Below are positions 22,362-31,381 of a stretch of DNA of 64,000 nucleotides, in pieces (positions within the stretch are counted from its first letter, which is position 1; every line of letters starts with the position of its first letter). Location: assembly GCA_018223435.1 (NCBI GenBank), contig JAGTTO010000001.1:620001-684000 (forward strand), read 5' to 3'. The notes beneath the pieces are model-generated. The model was not told where the DNA came from. It was given only the letters and a program-made list of their open reading frames with translations, and searched no databases. Source of the stretch: Lachnospiraceae bacterium Marseille-Q4251. GTDB taxonomy: Bacteria > Bacillota > Clostridia > Lachnospirales > Lachnospiraceae. A program made the position numbers and the translations under genes.

Positions 22362-23844
22362 ACTTTTCGCCTCCATCCAGCTCAAACCAGAACTCCACGC
22401 CGTTGTCGTAGTTCTTCACGCCGCATTTCTGATGGAAGGAATCCATGATGGCCTTCACGATCGAAAGACCGATGCCGCTTCCGCCGTACTCACGGGTTCT
22501 GGCTTTGTCTACTTTATAAAACTTGATCCAGATCTTGTCAAGATCCTCCTCCGGAATCGGTTTTCCGGTGTTGAATACCGTTGTGCGGATCACGTTGCCC
22601 GGCTCATGGATCAGTTTAACATCGATGACCTTCTCTCCTTCGAGATGGTTCAAGGCGTTGCTGATATAGTTGGTCACGACCTCTTCCACCTTGAACTCAT
22701 CCGCCCAGACATAGACGGGCTCCTCCTCATTGAAGAGGAGCTTCGCCTCTTTCTGCTGGGCCAGGATGGAGGCCGACTGGATCACGCCCTTGACGAGACT
22801 CACCAGGTCAAAACGCTCCATCGTGACGACGTCGTTTCCAAACTCCAGCTGGTTCAGGGTCAGGAGTTTCTTCACCATCTGGTTCATTTTCGAGGACTCA
22901 TCCATGATAACCTCGCAGTAAAACTCCCGGCTCTCGGGATCGTCGTTGATGCATTCCTTGAGGCCCTCCGCATAGCCCTGGATCAGCGCGATGGGAGTTT
23001 TCAGCTCATGGGAAACGTTGGAGAGGAACTCTTTTCGCATCTCATCGATCTGTTCTTTTTTCTCAATGTCACTCTGTAATTCATTGTTTGCCGTCTTGAG
23101 CTCCGAGATCGTCTCCTGAAGTTTATCGGACATCCGGTTAAAATGATCTCCCAGCTGGGCAATCTCATCATTTCCGCCGCGGGTGTATTTGGCCTCAAAA
23201 TCCAGATCCGCCATGCGCTTGGAAAGATCCGTCAGCTCCTGGATCGGCTTGGTGATCTGTTTGGAAAGCCAGACCGCCAGGATAATACCAAAGACCACAC
23301 CTGCAATCGCAAAATAGGTAAAAAATTCATTGGAGATCTTCACACTGTCCCAGATACTGTCCAGAGCCAGCCGCATGATGAAGTTGTAGCTGTTGTCCAA
23401 GCCGCCCCAGATCTCCAGATATTCCTGCTCATTGAAGGGATCCCGGATCTTCTGCACGGTATAATTATCCGTCTTGATCAGTACATCTTTATCGTAGGAG
23501 CTCACCCCGTAATGGTAGGCAAAAAGCCGGCCTGCCAGCAGGGATTTATCCTGATCGGAGCTCACGCACCAGAGCTCGGGATTCATCTCCTCGTCGCTGA
23601 TGACCAGGCGGATGTTATAGCGGTTGCAGAGAAGTTCCAGATTGCTCTGGAAATCGTCCTCCTGGTAGGAATTTGGCAGATCATAGGAATTGATGAGCGT
23701 ATATACCTTAATGAGGGACCGCTCTTTCTGCACCATATAATACTTTTCCAGGAAAACATTATTCATCAGGAAACTGGTTCCCAGGACAAAGAGCAGCAGA
23801 GCCACGATGGCCACAGCGATCCTGTTTCTTATGGAGTGTTTCAT
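22306..23844 (-). CDS. Sensor histidine kinase with HAMP domain
   Basis: A 512-residue membrane kinase. Membrane helices at about 10-30 and 175-197 flank an extracytoplasmic domain. HAMP (QITKPIQELTDLSKRMADLD), a coiled-coil segment, the HisKA phospho-acceptor SNVSHELKTPIALIQG and a HATPase_c domain (NYISNALNHL and GGSGIGLSIVKAIMD) follow. It forms a pair with the OmpR-type regulator whose gene ends 1 base upstream. Similar pairs in Lachnospiraceae are annotated as VanS/PhoR-like, but the stimulus cannot be read here. The C-terminal tail after ELDGGEKCG is encoded in the region shared with the small ORF. Confidence 0.92.
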   Translation of the reverse strand: MKHSIRNRIAVAIVALLLFVLGTSFLMNNVFLEKYYMVQKERSLIKVYTLINSYDLPNSYQEDDFQSNLELLCNRYNIRLVISDEEMNPELWCVSSDQDKSLLAGRLFAYHYGVSSYDKDVLIKTDNYTVQKIRDPFNEQEYLEIWGGLDNSYNFIMRLALDSIWDSVKISNEFFTYFAIAGVVFGIILAVWLSKQITKPIQELTDLSKRMADLDFEAKYTRGGNDEIAQLGDHFNRMSDKLQETISELKTANNELQSDIEKKEQIDEMRKEFLSNVSHELKTPIALIQGYAEGLKECINDDPESREFYCEVIMDESSKMNQMVKKLLTLNQLEFGNDVVTMERFDLVSLVKGVIQSASILAQQKEAKLLFNEEEPVYVWADEFKVEEVVTNYISNALNHLEGEKVIDVKLIHEPGNVIRTTVFNTGKPIPEEDLDKIWIKFYKVDKARTREYGGSGIGLSIVKAIMDSFHQKCGVKNYDNGVEFWFELDGGEKCGNSGKDDQRLLPGAEQS

Positions 23845-24525
23845 TTATGCTTCCACCTCAAATTTGTATCCCATGCCCCAGATTGTCCGAATATAGTCGC
23901 CTGCTTTTCCAAGCTTGCTGCGGAGCTTTTTCACATGGGTATCAATGGTCCGGGCATCGCCAAAGTAATCATAGTTCCACACATTGTTCAGAATCTTTTC
24001 TCTGGAAAGAGCCAGGCCCTGGTTTTCCATAAAATAAGAAAGAAGCTCAAATTCCTTAAAGCTCAGTTCTACTTCCTGACCGTCCACTTTCACCTGATGG
24101 GCCGCCTTGTCAAGGGAGAGGATGCCTGCGGTGATCACGCTGTCAGAAGAGATCGCGTTGGTTCTCCGAAGGATTGCTTCCACCCGGGCCACCAGAATCT
24201 TGGGGCTGAAGGGTTTGGAAATATACTCGTCTACGCCCAGCTCAAAGCCCAGAAGCTCGTCCTGCTCGTCGCCTCTGGCCGTCAGCATAATGATAGGTAC
24301 TTTGGAATGCTTCCGGATCTCCCGGCAGACCTGCCAGCCATCCATTTTCGGCATCATCACATCCAGAATGATGAGAGCGATATCTTTTTCCTCAAAAAAA
24401 AGGTCCACAGCCTGCTCTCCGTCTCCGGCCTCAATCACGTCAAAATCCTGACGGACCAGGAAGTCACGGACCAGTTTTCTCATTCTGCTTTCGTCATCGA
24501 CTACCATTACCTTTAATTTTTCCAT
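23845..24525 (-). CDS. Response regulator, OmpR/PhoB type
   Basis: A 226-residue DNA-binding regulator. Receiver domain at about 1-120 with VVDDES, phospho-acceptor D55 in LDVMMP and the lysine in SKPF. The C-terminal winged helix at about 130-226 has LSFKEFELLSYF and the recognition region RTIDTHVKKLRSKLG. It is the first gene of the operon and directly abuts the kinase gene. The ATG has GAGGTGGAG upstream. Confidence 0.94.
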   Translation of the reverse strand: MEKLKVMVVDDESRMRKLVRDFLVRQDFDVIEAGDGEQAVDLFFEEKDIALIILDVMMPKMDGWQVCREIRKHSKVPIIMLTARGDEQDELLGFELGVDEYISKPFSPKILVARVEAILRRTNAISSDSVITAGILSLDKAAHQVKVDGQEVELSFKEFELLSYFMENQGLALSREKILNNVWNYDYFGDARTIDTHVKKLRSKLGKAGDYIRTIWGMGYKFEVEA

Positions 24526-24573
24526 AAAGCTCCACCTCTATATTTTAAATTTAAGAGTTACTTTAACACAGTT

Positions 24574-25251
24574 TTATGTAAGTTCTGTGAAAATACCGAT
24601 CTTTTCGCGGATTTCCTGCATTCGCTGGTCCGTATGGGAGATCACCTCCGCGCATTCCTTCAATTCCGCACCGATCTCCTCGCTGTGGGGTACGTCTTTT
24701 TTGTAGCTGAGCTGATGCTCGAGGCTCGCCCAGAAGTCCATGGCGATGGTCCGGATCTGCACCTCCACCCGCATCATCTGACGGCCTTTTGAGAAAAAGA
24801 CGGGCACCTCCACAATCAGGTGAAGGCTTCGATAGCCGTTAGGCTTTGGATTTTTGATATAGTCCTTGACCTGGAGCAGGCGGATATCGTCCTGGCTGGA
24901 GAGCCACCGGGCCACATCGTAAATGTCGTCCAGAAAATAGCAGATCACGCGGATGCCTGCCACATCGTTGAGATTCTCAACCATGGACTCGATGCTGACC
25001 TCCAGCCCTCTCCTCTGCAGTTTATTGACAATGCTTAAAGGCTTCTTCACCCGGGTCTTGATAAATTCGATGGGATTGCGGTTATAGCGTACGGAGAGTT
25101 CGTCGTTCAGTACCTCAAGCTTGGTCTGCACCTCTCTCAACGCGCAGCCGTACATCATCATGATTTCCTCAAATTTCGCACCCTGCTGGTAAAGCTTCTC
25201 GGCTTCCTCCGGCAGAAGGCGTTCCTGTATAAAAGTTTTGACTCGTTCCAT
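24574..25251 (-). CDS. Small alarmone synthetase (RelQ/YjbM-like)
   Basis: A single-domain (p)ppGpp synthetase of about 225 residues. Seen RelA_SpoT motifs: DVAGIRVICYFLDDIYDVA, KNPKPNGYRSLHLIVEV (substrate-binding region) and RVEVQIRTIAMDFWASLEHQ. There is no HD hydrolase, TGS or ACT domain, as expected for the small class. The ATG of MERVKTF is chosen because GGAGG precedes it by 5 bases; the longer frame begins at a TTG without a ribosome site. It lies 2.3 kb from the full-length Rel enzyme gene (27537-29849), so two alarmone enzymes are encoded close together. Confidence 0.92.
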   Translation of the reverse strand: MERVKTFIQERLLPEEAEKLYQQGAKFEEIMMMYGCALREVQTKLEVLNDELSVRYNRNPIEFIKTRVKKPLSIVNKLQRRGLEVSIESMVENLNDVAGIRVICYFLDDIYDVARWLSSQDDIRLLQVKDYIKNPKPNGYRSLHLIVEVPVFFSKGRQMMRVEVQIRTIAMDFWASLEHQLSYKKDVPHSEEIGAELKECAEVISHTDQRMQEIREKIGIFTELT

Positions 25252-25350
25252 TGTTTCCTCCAAAGTGCCGGGCAAATTTTCCCCGACGATACCTTCATTC
25301 TACCAGTTTGAGGAAAAATTGACAAGAGCGTTTGTTATCCGGAAAAACGC

Positions 25351-25385
25351 AAAAAAGCAGCAGATCTATGAAAAGTCTGCTGCTT
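25351..25385 (-). terminator. Terminator after hemZ
   Basis: A 10-bp stem AAGCAGCAGA/TCTGCTGCTT followed by a T run on the minus strand, 8 bases after the hemZ stop. It ends the apt-relA-MBL-hemZ unit. Confidence 0.85.
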
Positions 25386-25392
25386 CTTATTT

Positions 25393-26865
25393 CTATACTT
25401 CTGCAAAAAATTTCTGTTTTCGTTCGATCATCTCGTCGATCCGGGAGATGTAGGATGCCACATCCTTGACGTTCTCGCAACGCTCGATGCGGTGCGTGCC
25501 ATCCTCGTTGGCTTCAGGCCAGACACGCTTCGTGGAGGCGCCGGCTCCCAGTGCCAGGATGGACTGTTTCTCCTCCATAATCAGGATGTTGTAGATGCCT
25601 TCTTTTCCCGGGCGGGCATAGCCCACGTTCTCCAGGTTGCCTGCCATGTTTTTCTGGCGGTAGAGATAGTAAGGGAAAAGACCGGAACTCATGCAGGCTT
25701 TCTCGGTCATATCCATGATTTCCATATTGTTGATGAAGGACATTTCCTTATACTGATCCTTGAACATATTCAGCCGGGCGGCCCTTTTGACTGCCAGAGA
25801 ATGGACGGTTACACTGTCCGGATCCAGTTTTTTGATCTCCTGGAGGGTATACTCCACTTCATCTTTTCCCTCGCCGGGAAGACCAACGATGAGATCCATA
25901 TTGATGTTGTCAAAACCAAGCTCCCGAGCCAGAAGGAAGGCTGCTTTTGTCTCCTCCACCGTATGTCTCCGGCCGATGATCTCCAGTGTTTTCTGGTTCA
26001 TGGTCTGGGGATTGATGGAAATCCGGGTGACGGGGTGCTTTTTGATGACTTCCAGTTTTTCCCTGGTAATGCTGTCCGGACGGCCCGCTTCCACGGTAAA
26101 CTCCTGCACCTTGCTGAGATCAAAATGCCGCTTGATCTCTGTCAGCAGCCGGTCCAGCTGCTCCGGCTCCAGGGTCGTCGGGGTTCCGCCGCCGATGTAG
26201 ACCGTATCCAGCTGCCGTTCCTTATAGATCTCCGCCCCGTAGGCAATCTCCTTGCAGAGAGCATCCAGATAATCGTCCACCTTCTTTTTCCAGACGGAAA
26301 GGGGGCTGGAGCTGAAGGAACAGTAGAGGCAGATACTGGGACAGAACGGGATCCCCACATAGAGGCTGTAGCCGTTGTCATAATCGATATCTCTCAAAAT
26401 ATGCCGTTCCCGGTTGGCAATTGAGATGCCAAGGGAGGTCTTCGCCGGACTGATAAGATACGTTTTTCGCATATAATCCGCGATGTCCCGGTTGCTCATG
26501 CCCTGCTCCAGAAGAGCCATGGGGATCTTCGTGGGCCGGATGCCGGTCAGTGTCCCCCATGGAAGCGTGGTTCCCGTATAGTCGCTGAGCATCCGGTAAA
26601 CCCGGTATTTCAGATGATTTTTCGTCTCTTTCCGGTTCTTCTCGTACTCCACCGCCTCGGTGTCTTCCTTCACCACCTGGCCGTCCTTCTCAAAACGAAC
26701 CGCAATTTCCTGTTCTTTGTAGATCACAGAGATTTTCAGAAGGGCCTCACCGGCATTTTCCGGTTCCTCATAACAGACAGTCACATCCTCGCCGGGATAA
26801 AAAGACTTCACCAGAGAATGCAGGTCATACTCAAAATCCTGTTTGTTTAACTGTATTAAAATCAT
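25393..26865 (-). CDS. hemZ: Coproporphyrinogen III dehydrogenase-like radical SAM protein HemZ
   Basis: A 490-residue cytoplasmic radical SAM enzyme. The iron-sulfur motif GIPFCPSICLYCSF gives C175, C179 and C182 (C-x3-C-x2-C). IGGGTPTTLEPEQL and the later GLPGEGKDEV are typical of the HemN/HemZ family, and the long N-terminal extension (about 1-165) is characteristic of HemZ. In annotated genomes it is called oxygen-independent coproporphyrinogen dehydrogenase; its real substrate in clostridia without a full haem pathway is uncertain. It follows the MBL gene by 12 bases and is the last gene of the cluster. Confidence 0.93.
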   Translation of the reverse strand: MILIQLNKQDFEYDLHSLVKSFYPGEDVTVCYEEPENAGEALLKISVIYKEQEIAVRFEKDGQVVKEDTEAVEYEKNRKETKNHLKYRVYRMLSDYTGTTLPWGTLTGIRPTKIPMALLEQGMSNRDIADYMRKTYLISPAKTSLGISIANRERHILRDIDYDNGYSLYVGIPFCPSICLYCSFSSSPLSVWKKKVDDYLDALCKEIAYGAEIYKERQLDTVYIGGGTPTTLEPEQLDRLLTEIKRHFDLSKVQEFTVEAGRPDSITREKLEVIKKHPVTRISINPQTMNQKTLEIIGRRHTVEETKAAFLLARELGFDNINMDLIVGLPGEGKDEVEYTLQEIKKLDPDSVTVHSLAVKRAARLNMFKDQYKEMSFINNMEIMDMTEKACMSSGLFPYYLYRQKNMAGNLENVGYARPGKEGIYNILIMEEKQSILALGAGASTKRVWPEANEDGTHRIERCENVKDVASYISRIDEMIERKQKFFAEV

Positions 26866-26877
26866 TTCGTTTTTTCC

Positions 26878-27519
26878 TTACGCATAGGGGTTCCAGCACC
26901 TTTCCTGTTCAATGCTCGTATCGTTCTCGTGGCCCGGATAAACCTCGGTCTCTGCCGGAAGTTCCTTCAGAAGACGACGCACGGAAGTCACCAGTGCGGA
27001 GCTGCTTCCCCCCGGAAAATCCGTTCTTCCCACGGAGCCGCAGAAAAGGGTATCCCCGGAGAAAAGCACCTGCTCCTCCGGAAAATAAAAGCAGCAGCCT
27101 CCCGGTGTATGGCCCGGTGTATGGAACACCTGAATGGAAAAACCGGCCAGCTCCAGCTGGTCTTTATCCTTCAGAAGCTGGTCCGCCTGCAGGGTCATGG
27201 GCTTTCCGAAAAGGCCGGTGGAAAGATTTTTATCCGCATCCCCCAGCATTTCCTGGTCCTCCGCACCCACATAAACCGGAATACCATAATGTTTCCTAAG
27301 CTCCGGTACGGCTCCGATATGATCCCGATGGCCGTGGGTCAGAAGGATGGCCTTCGGTGTCACACCCTCTTCCGTAAGCTTCGCCGCCACGGTAGCCGCC
27401 CCGTCCCCGGGATCAATGATCAGAGCTTCTTTTTTCTCCGTCTGAATCACCAGATAGCAGTTGGTCCGGATTGGCCCCAGATGGAGCTCCACCAGCTTCA
27501 TTTTCTTTGCTTCACTCAT
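26878..27519 (-). CDS. MBL-fold metallohydrolase (YqgX/glyoxalase II-like)
   Basis: A 213-residue soluble zinc hydrolase. The metal motif is LLTHGHRDHIGAV (H62-H67), followed by FHTPGHTPGGCCFYF and LFSGDTLFCGSVGRTDFPGG, the order seen in glyoxalase II-like thioesterases of the YqgX/YcbL group. The substrate is probably a thioester, but is not proved. It lies 17 bases after relA and 12 before hemZ, the arrangement common in clostridia. ATG with GGGAG upstream. Confidence 0.9.
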   Translation of the reverse strand: MSEAKKMKLVELHLGPIRTNCYLVIQTEKKEALIIDPGDGAATVAAKLTEEGVTPKAILLTHGHRDHIGAVPELRKHYGIPVYVGAEDQEMLGDADKNLSTGLFGKPMTLQADQLLKDKDQLELAGFSIQVFHTPGHTPGGCCFYFPEEQVLFSGDTLFCGSVGRTDFPGGSSSALVTSVRRLLKELPAETEVYPGHENDTSIEQERCWNPYA

Positions 27520-27536
27520 CGTATGCTCCCTTTCTG

Positions 27537-29849
27537 TCAGCCCGTACTTCTCTCGATATCAATGACGCTCTCAACCTGCCGGATCTTGGCAATGATGGAA
27601 TTGAGCTCCTCCTTGCTGTGTACGTCGAAACTCATCGTGATGGTCGCTTTTCCCTGCTTGTTGGTCCGGGAATTGACGCCGGTCAGGTCGATCTTCATCT
27701 CCGTGAGGATCTTGGAAACATCCACCAGCACGCCGGTACGGTTGTTGACATAGATCTTGATCTCTGCCGGGAATCGCTCGTTGGGATTGTCCGCCTCTCC
27801 TTCCTGCCACTCTGCATCGATCAGGCGGGCTCTCTCCTCCGCGCTCAGGTTGATGATGTTGACACAGTCGGTCCGGTGAATAGACACACCTCTTCCGCGG
27901 GTGACAAAGCCCACGATCTCATCGCCGGGCACCGGAGAACAGCACTTGGAATAGCGGACAGCCAGATCGTGAAGGCCTCTCACCACAATGGCACTGTGAT
28001 TCTTGCTTCTGCGGTGCTCGATCTCCTGGGCATGTTCCACGACAGATTCTACGAGTTTTTCATCGGTAAGCTCTTTTTTCTTCTTCTTCTCGTAACCTTC
28101 CACAAGCTTATTTACGACCTGACCTTCCTTGAGGCCGCCGTGGCCAATGGCTGCCAGGATGGAATCCCAGTCCTTGAAGCCATATTTCCGCATGACCGCT
28201 TCCATCAGGTCATTTTTCAGAAGATCACTCAAAGGAATGCCCTTGGTCTTACAGTAGGTCGCCATGAGCTCTTTTCCTTTGATGATATTGTCATCCTTCA
28301 GCTCATTTTTGAACCACTGGTTTATCTTGTTTTTCGCCTGGGTGCTCTTGACGATCTTGAGCCAGTCCCGGCTGGGCCCCTTGGAGTTCTGGGAGGTAAT
28401 GATCTCGATCCGGTCTCCGTTCTGGATCACATAATCGATATTCACCAGTTTTCCGTTGACTCTGGCTCCTACCATCTTATTTCCGACCGCACTGTGGATA
28501 CTATAGGCAAAGTCGATGGGTGTGGAACCGTTCGGCAGGTTTTTCACATCGCCCGCCGGTGTAAAGCAGTAAACACTCTCTGCAAACAGGTCCAGGTCAC
28601 TTTTCAGAAGACCCATGAACTCCCGGTTATCGGACATGTCCCGCTGCCACTCCAGGATCTGACGAAGCCAGCTCAATTTCTCTTCTTCCTGCTGGGCCGC
28701 CGGTTTTATGCCGTTAGCCGCCTCTTTGTATTTCCAGTGGGCTGCGATACCGTACTCGGCGGTACGGTGCATCTCAAATGTACGGATCTGGATTTCAAAA
28801 GGCTGGCCATTCGGACCGATCAGGGTCGTATGAAGAGACTGGTACATGTTCTGTTTCGGCATCGCGATGTAATCCTTGAAACGGCCCGGAATCGGCTTGT
28901 ACATCTCATGGATGATACCTAAGGCTGCATAACAGTCTTTCACCGTATCGACGATGATACGCACCGCAAAAAGGTCATAAATCTGATCCAGGGTCTTTTC
29001 CTGGTTGACCATCTTTTTATAAATACTGAAAAAATGTTTGGCACGGCCGTCTATTTCGGCTTTGATCCCGGCCTTGTCCATCTGCTCGCGGACGTCTTTT
29101 ACAATGCTCTGGACAAATTTCTCGCGCTCGCTTTTCCGGAGGGCGATCTTTTCCACGAGGTCGTAATAAACCTCGGGCTCCAGATATTTCAGGGAAAGGT
29201 CATCCAACTCCACCTTGATTTTTGAAATACCAAGACGGTGAGCGATGGGCGCATAGATCTCCATGGTCTCTCGAGCCTTTTCCTTCTGTTTCTCCGGCTT
29301 CATGTACTTCAGTGTACGCATATTGTGGAGACGGTCCGCCAGCTTGACCAGGATGACCCGGATATCCTTGGCCATCGCCAGGAACATCTTACGGAGGTTC
29401 TCCGCCTGCTCTTCCACCTTGTCCACTTTATAGGACAGCTGAGTCAGTTTGGTGACGCCGTCAACGATGACCTCCACCTCTTCGCCAAACTCCTGCTTGA
29501 TCTCCTCCGGTGTCATGACCGTATCCTCCACCACATCATGAAGAAGGCCAGCCACAATACTCTCCTTGTCCAGCTCCAGATCCGCCAGAATGATTGCCAC
29601 ACAGAGAGGGTGAATGATATAAGGCTCACCGGACTTACGAAGCTGCCCTTTATGCGCCTCGTCAGCAATATGATAAGCCTTTTCTATCATGGAAATGTCC
29701 GTGGAAGGATGGTATTTCTTTACGCTGTCGATCAATTCTTTGTATAGAATATCCGGGCTGGTAAAATCTGCCATGGTCTTCACACTGGCATCCGCTTTTT
29801 TCACTTCATCTACTTTATAGTTGCCGCTCTCGTCTTTTGCCATATCCAT
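27537..29849 (-). CDS. relA: Bifunctional (p)ppGpp synthase/hydrolase
   Basis: A long Rel enzyme of about 770 residues. Domains in order: HD hydrolase (about 50-200, with HDVVED), synthetase (about 240-360, with YQSLHTTLIGP), TGS (about 395-455, with FAYSIHSAVGNKMVG), the conserved cysteine region (RYSKCCSPVPGDEIVG) and a C-terminal ACT domain. It makes and degrades the stringent-response alarmone. The start is not certain: GTG at 29852 and ATG at 29849 and 29843 are in frame, all with a weak ribosome site. It lies 39 bases after apt and is followed by the MBL gene. Confidence 0.95.
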   Translation of the reverse strand: MDMAKDESGNYKVDEVKKADASVKTMADFTSPDILYKELIDSVKKYHPSTDISMIEKAYHIADEAHKGQLRKSGEPYIIHPLCVAIILADLELDKESIVAGLLHDVVEDTVMTPEEIKQEFGEEVEVIVDGVTKLTQLSYKVDKVEEQAENLRKMFLAMAKDIRVILVKLADRLHNMRTLKYMKPEKQKEKARETMEIYAPIAHRLGISKIKVELDDLSLKYLEPEVYYDLVEKIALRKSEREKFVQSIVKDVREQMDKAGIKAEIDGRAKHFFSIYKKMVNQEKTLDQIYDLFAVRIIVDTVKDCYAALGIIHEMYKPIPGRFKDYIAMPKQNMYQSLHTTLIGPNGQPFEIQIRTFEMHRTAEYGIAAHWKYKEAANGIKPAAQQEEEKLSWLRQILEWQRDMSDNREFMGLLKSDLDLFAESVYCFTPAGDVKNLPNGSTPIDFAYSIHSAVGNKMVGARVNGKLVNIDYVIQNGDRIEIITSQNSKGPSRDWLKIVKSTQAKNKINQWFKNELKDDNIIKGKELMATYCKTKGIPLSDLLKNDLMEAVMRKYGFKDWDSILAAIGHGGLKEGQVVNKLVEGYEKKKKKELTDEKLVESVVEHAQEIEHRRSKNHSAIVVRGLHDLAVRYSKCCSPVPGDEIVGFVTRGRGVSIHRTDCVNIINLSAEERARLIDAEWQEGEADNPNERFPAEIKIYVNNRTGVLVDVSKILTEMKIDLTGVNSRTNKQGKATITMSFDVHSKEELNSIIAKIRQVESVIDIERSTG

Positions 29850-29888
29850 CACCGCTTTCTGTATCGTTTTTTATTTTATATAGGAAAT

Positions 29889-30413
29889 TCAGTTTCCTTC
29901 GTAGCTGATGACAGAAGCCACATCGTAGCCTTTCAGGCGTTCTCTGCCTTTCAGGCCTTTGAGCTCCATCAGGAAGATTACCTTGACAACCTCTCCGCCC
30001 AGACGCTCGATCATCTTGATACAGGCCTCCACGGTTCCGCCGGTAGCGATGAGGTCATCCACGATAACAACCTTCTGGCCCGGTTTGATGGAATCCTTGT
30101 GCATCTCGATTGTAGCGCTGCCATACTCCAGATCATAGTCCTGAGAAATAGTCTCCAGCGGAAGTTTGCCTTTCTTACGCACCGGAACGAAGGGCTTTTT
30201 CTCTTTATATGCGATGGGCACACCAAAGATAAAACCTCTGGATTCGGTTCCGACTACCACATCAAAATCGACTCCTTTCAGAAGATCATCCATGGAATCG
30301 ATGGCCAGCTGCAGGCCTTCTGCGTCATTCAGCACACTTGTGATATCACGGAAAATAATACCCGGTTCTGGGAAATCCGGAATACTTCTGACATATTCTT
30401 CAATTTTTTTCAT
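29889..30413 (-). CDS. apt: Adenine phosphoribosyltransferase
   Basis: A 174-residue purine salvage enzyme that makes AMP from adenine and PRPP. The PRPP-binding motif VVIVDDLIATGGT lies at 115-127, and the N-terminal FPEPGIIFRDIT and VVGTESRGFIFG are characteristic of Apt. Normal length. ATG with GGAGG. It is the first gene of the apt-relA-MBL-hemZ cluster, with a promoter at 30551-30579 and a 130-nt leader that contains a hairpin repeat. Confidence 0.96.
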   Translation of the reverse strand: MKKIEEYVRSIPDFPEPGIIFRDITSVLNDAEGLQLAIDSMDDLLKGVDFDVVVGTESRGFIFGVPIAYKEKKPFVPVRKKGKLPLETISQDYDLEYGSATIEMHKDSIKPGQKVVIVDDLIATGGTVEACIKMIERLGGEVVKVIFLMELKGLKGRERLKGYDVASVISYEGN

Positions 30414-30474
30414 CTTCTTATCCTCCAGTCTTATCTATGGATGCCTTTCGGCGGCATTTTTATTCCCCTGAAAA

Positions 30475-30540
30475 ACAGCGAATCAAACAGTCATGCCTGC
30501 ATGGATATCTGACGACCGCCACAAGGGACAAATACTCTTT
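30475..30540 (+). repeat. Intergenic hairpin repeat, copy B (CATGCCTGCATG core)
   Basis: The plus strand reads CAGTCATGCCTGCATGGATA; it aligns over about 60 bases with the minus strand of 22043-22113. It lies in the apt leader in antisense orientation. Confidence 0.6.
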
Positions 30541-30550
30541 CAACTATAGT

Positions 30551-30579
30551 AGTATAACATCGGGAAAACATGATTGCAA
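30551..30579 (-). promoter_or_regulatory. apt promoter
   Basis: TTGCAA and TATACT with a 17-bp spacer. Confidence 0.7.
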
Positions 30580-30708
30580 GCCACGATACACAAAAAGGCT
30601 CCACAGAACATCGACTGTTCTATGAAACCCTGCCCTCATGATAACTACTCAGGATTTTTCTCTTATACCATAAAGCCGCAAAGGAAAAGATCCTGTAAAA
30701 CGAAAAAG

Positions 30709-30792
30709 TGCGGAAGGCGGGACTTGAACCCGCACGGTATTGCTACCACAGGCACCTGAAGCCTGCGCGTCTGCCAATTCCGCCACTTCCGC
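30709..30792 (-). tRNA. tRNA-Leu (anticodon CAG), copy 1
   Basis: An 84-nt class II tRNA with a long variable arm. Acceptor GCGGAAG/CTTCCGC, anticodon loop TTCAGGT, T-loop GGTTCAAGTCC. Its sequence is identical over its length to the copies at 31129 and 31717. No encoded CCA. Confidence 0.96.
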
Positions 30793-30840
30793 ATTTCAGT
30801 TCTTATGAACTTTTCTGTGCTGTCTCTCAAGCACAGGTTT

Positions 30841-30869
30841 ATAATACAACAGGAATTTCTGTTTGTCAA
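30841..30869 (-). promoter_or_regulatory. Promoter of tRNA-Leu copy 1
   Basis: TTGACA and TATTAT with a 17-bp spacer, preceded by CAAAAAAGGTG. Confidence 0.8.
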
Positions 30870-30936
30870 CACCTTTTTTGAATTTTTTTATTTTTTTCGC
30901 TAGTTTAAAAAATTTTGAAAAATTCGAAAAAAGTGG

Positions 30937-30965
30937 TTGACGAGTGGCAAAAACGATGCTATAAT
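30937..30965 (+). promoter_or_regulatory. Promoter of the plus-strand tRNA-Leu pair
   Basis: TTGACG and TATAAT with a 17-bp spacer, preceded by AAAAAAGTGG. Confidence 0.8.
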
Positions 30966-31004
30966 CTGTCTTGTTCCTGAGGAACACAAAACTTCACAGA
31001 GTGA

Positions 31005-31088
31005 GCGGGAGTGCTGGAATTGGCAGACAGGCTAGACTAAGGATCTAGTGTTGGCAACGACGTGTGGGTTCAAGTCCCATCTCCCGCA
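31005..31088 (+). tRNA. tRNA-Leu (anticodon AAG)
   Basis: An 84-nt class II tRNA. Acceptor GCGGGAG/CTCCCGC, anticodon stem CTAGA/TCTAG with loop CTAAGGA, so bases 34-36 are AAG. A34 would need conversion to inosine to read several Leu CUN codons. No encoded CCA. Confidence 0.9.
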
Positions 31089-31128
31089 TCTTTCTCAAAA
31101 GTTGGATGTGTTGTTCGAAGAACAAAAT

Positions 31129-31212
31129 GCGGAAGTGGCGGAATTGGCAGACGCGCAGGCTTCAGGTGCCTGTGGTAGCAATACCGTGCGGGTTCAAGTC
31201 CCGCCTTCCGCA
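31129..31212 (+). tRNA. tRNA-Leu (anticodon CAG), copy 2
   Basis: Same gene as copy 1; 40 bases after tRNA-Leu(AAG) and probably transcribed with it. Confidence 0.96.
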
Positions 31213-31250
31213 TTCTTTTGTTTTTTAAAAAGAATTGCAGGGATGAATAA

Positions 31251-31283
31251 AAGAGTCAGACCGAAAGGCCTTGGCTCTTTTTT
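31251..31283 (+). terminator. Terminator of the plus-strand tRNA-Leu pair
   Basis: AAGAG...CTCTT stem with inner pairing around GAAA, followed by T6 on the plus strand. Confidence 0.75.
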
Positions 31284-31381
31284 GTATGGTGGCTTTGAAA
31301 AGCCACCGCGGAATATAACGAGAGGAAAACCATCGGTGTTGCACCAGTCCCACTCCCCTCGTGTCTCCCCTTCCAGAGCAC

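Noticed and set aside
27471..28922. Open frame of 483 codons on the plus strand opposite relA
   Set aside because: Antisense shadow of the Rel enzyme gene, with no start signal of its own.
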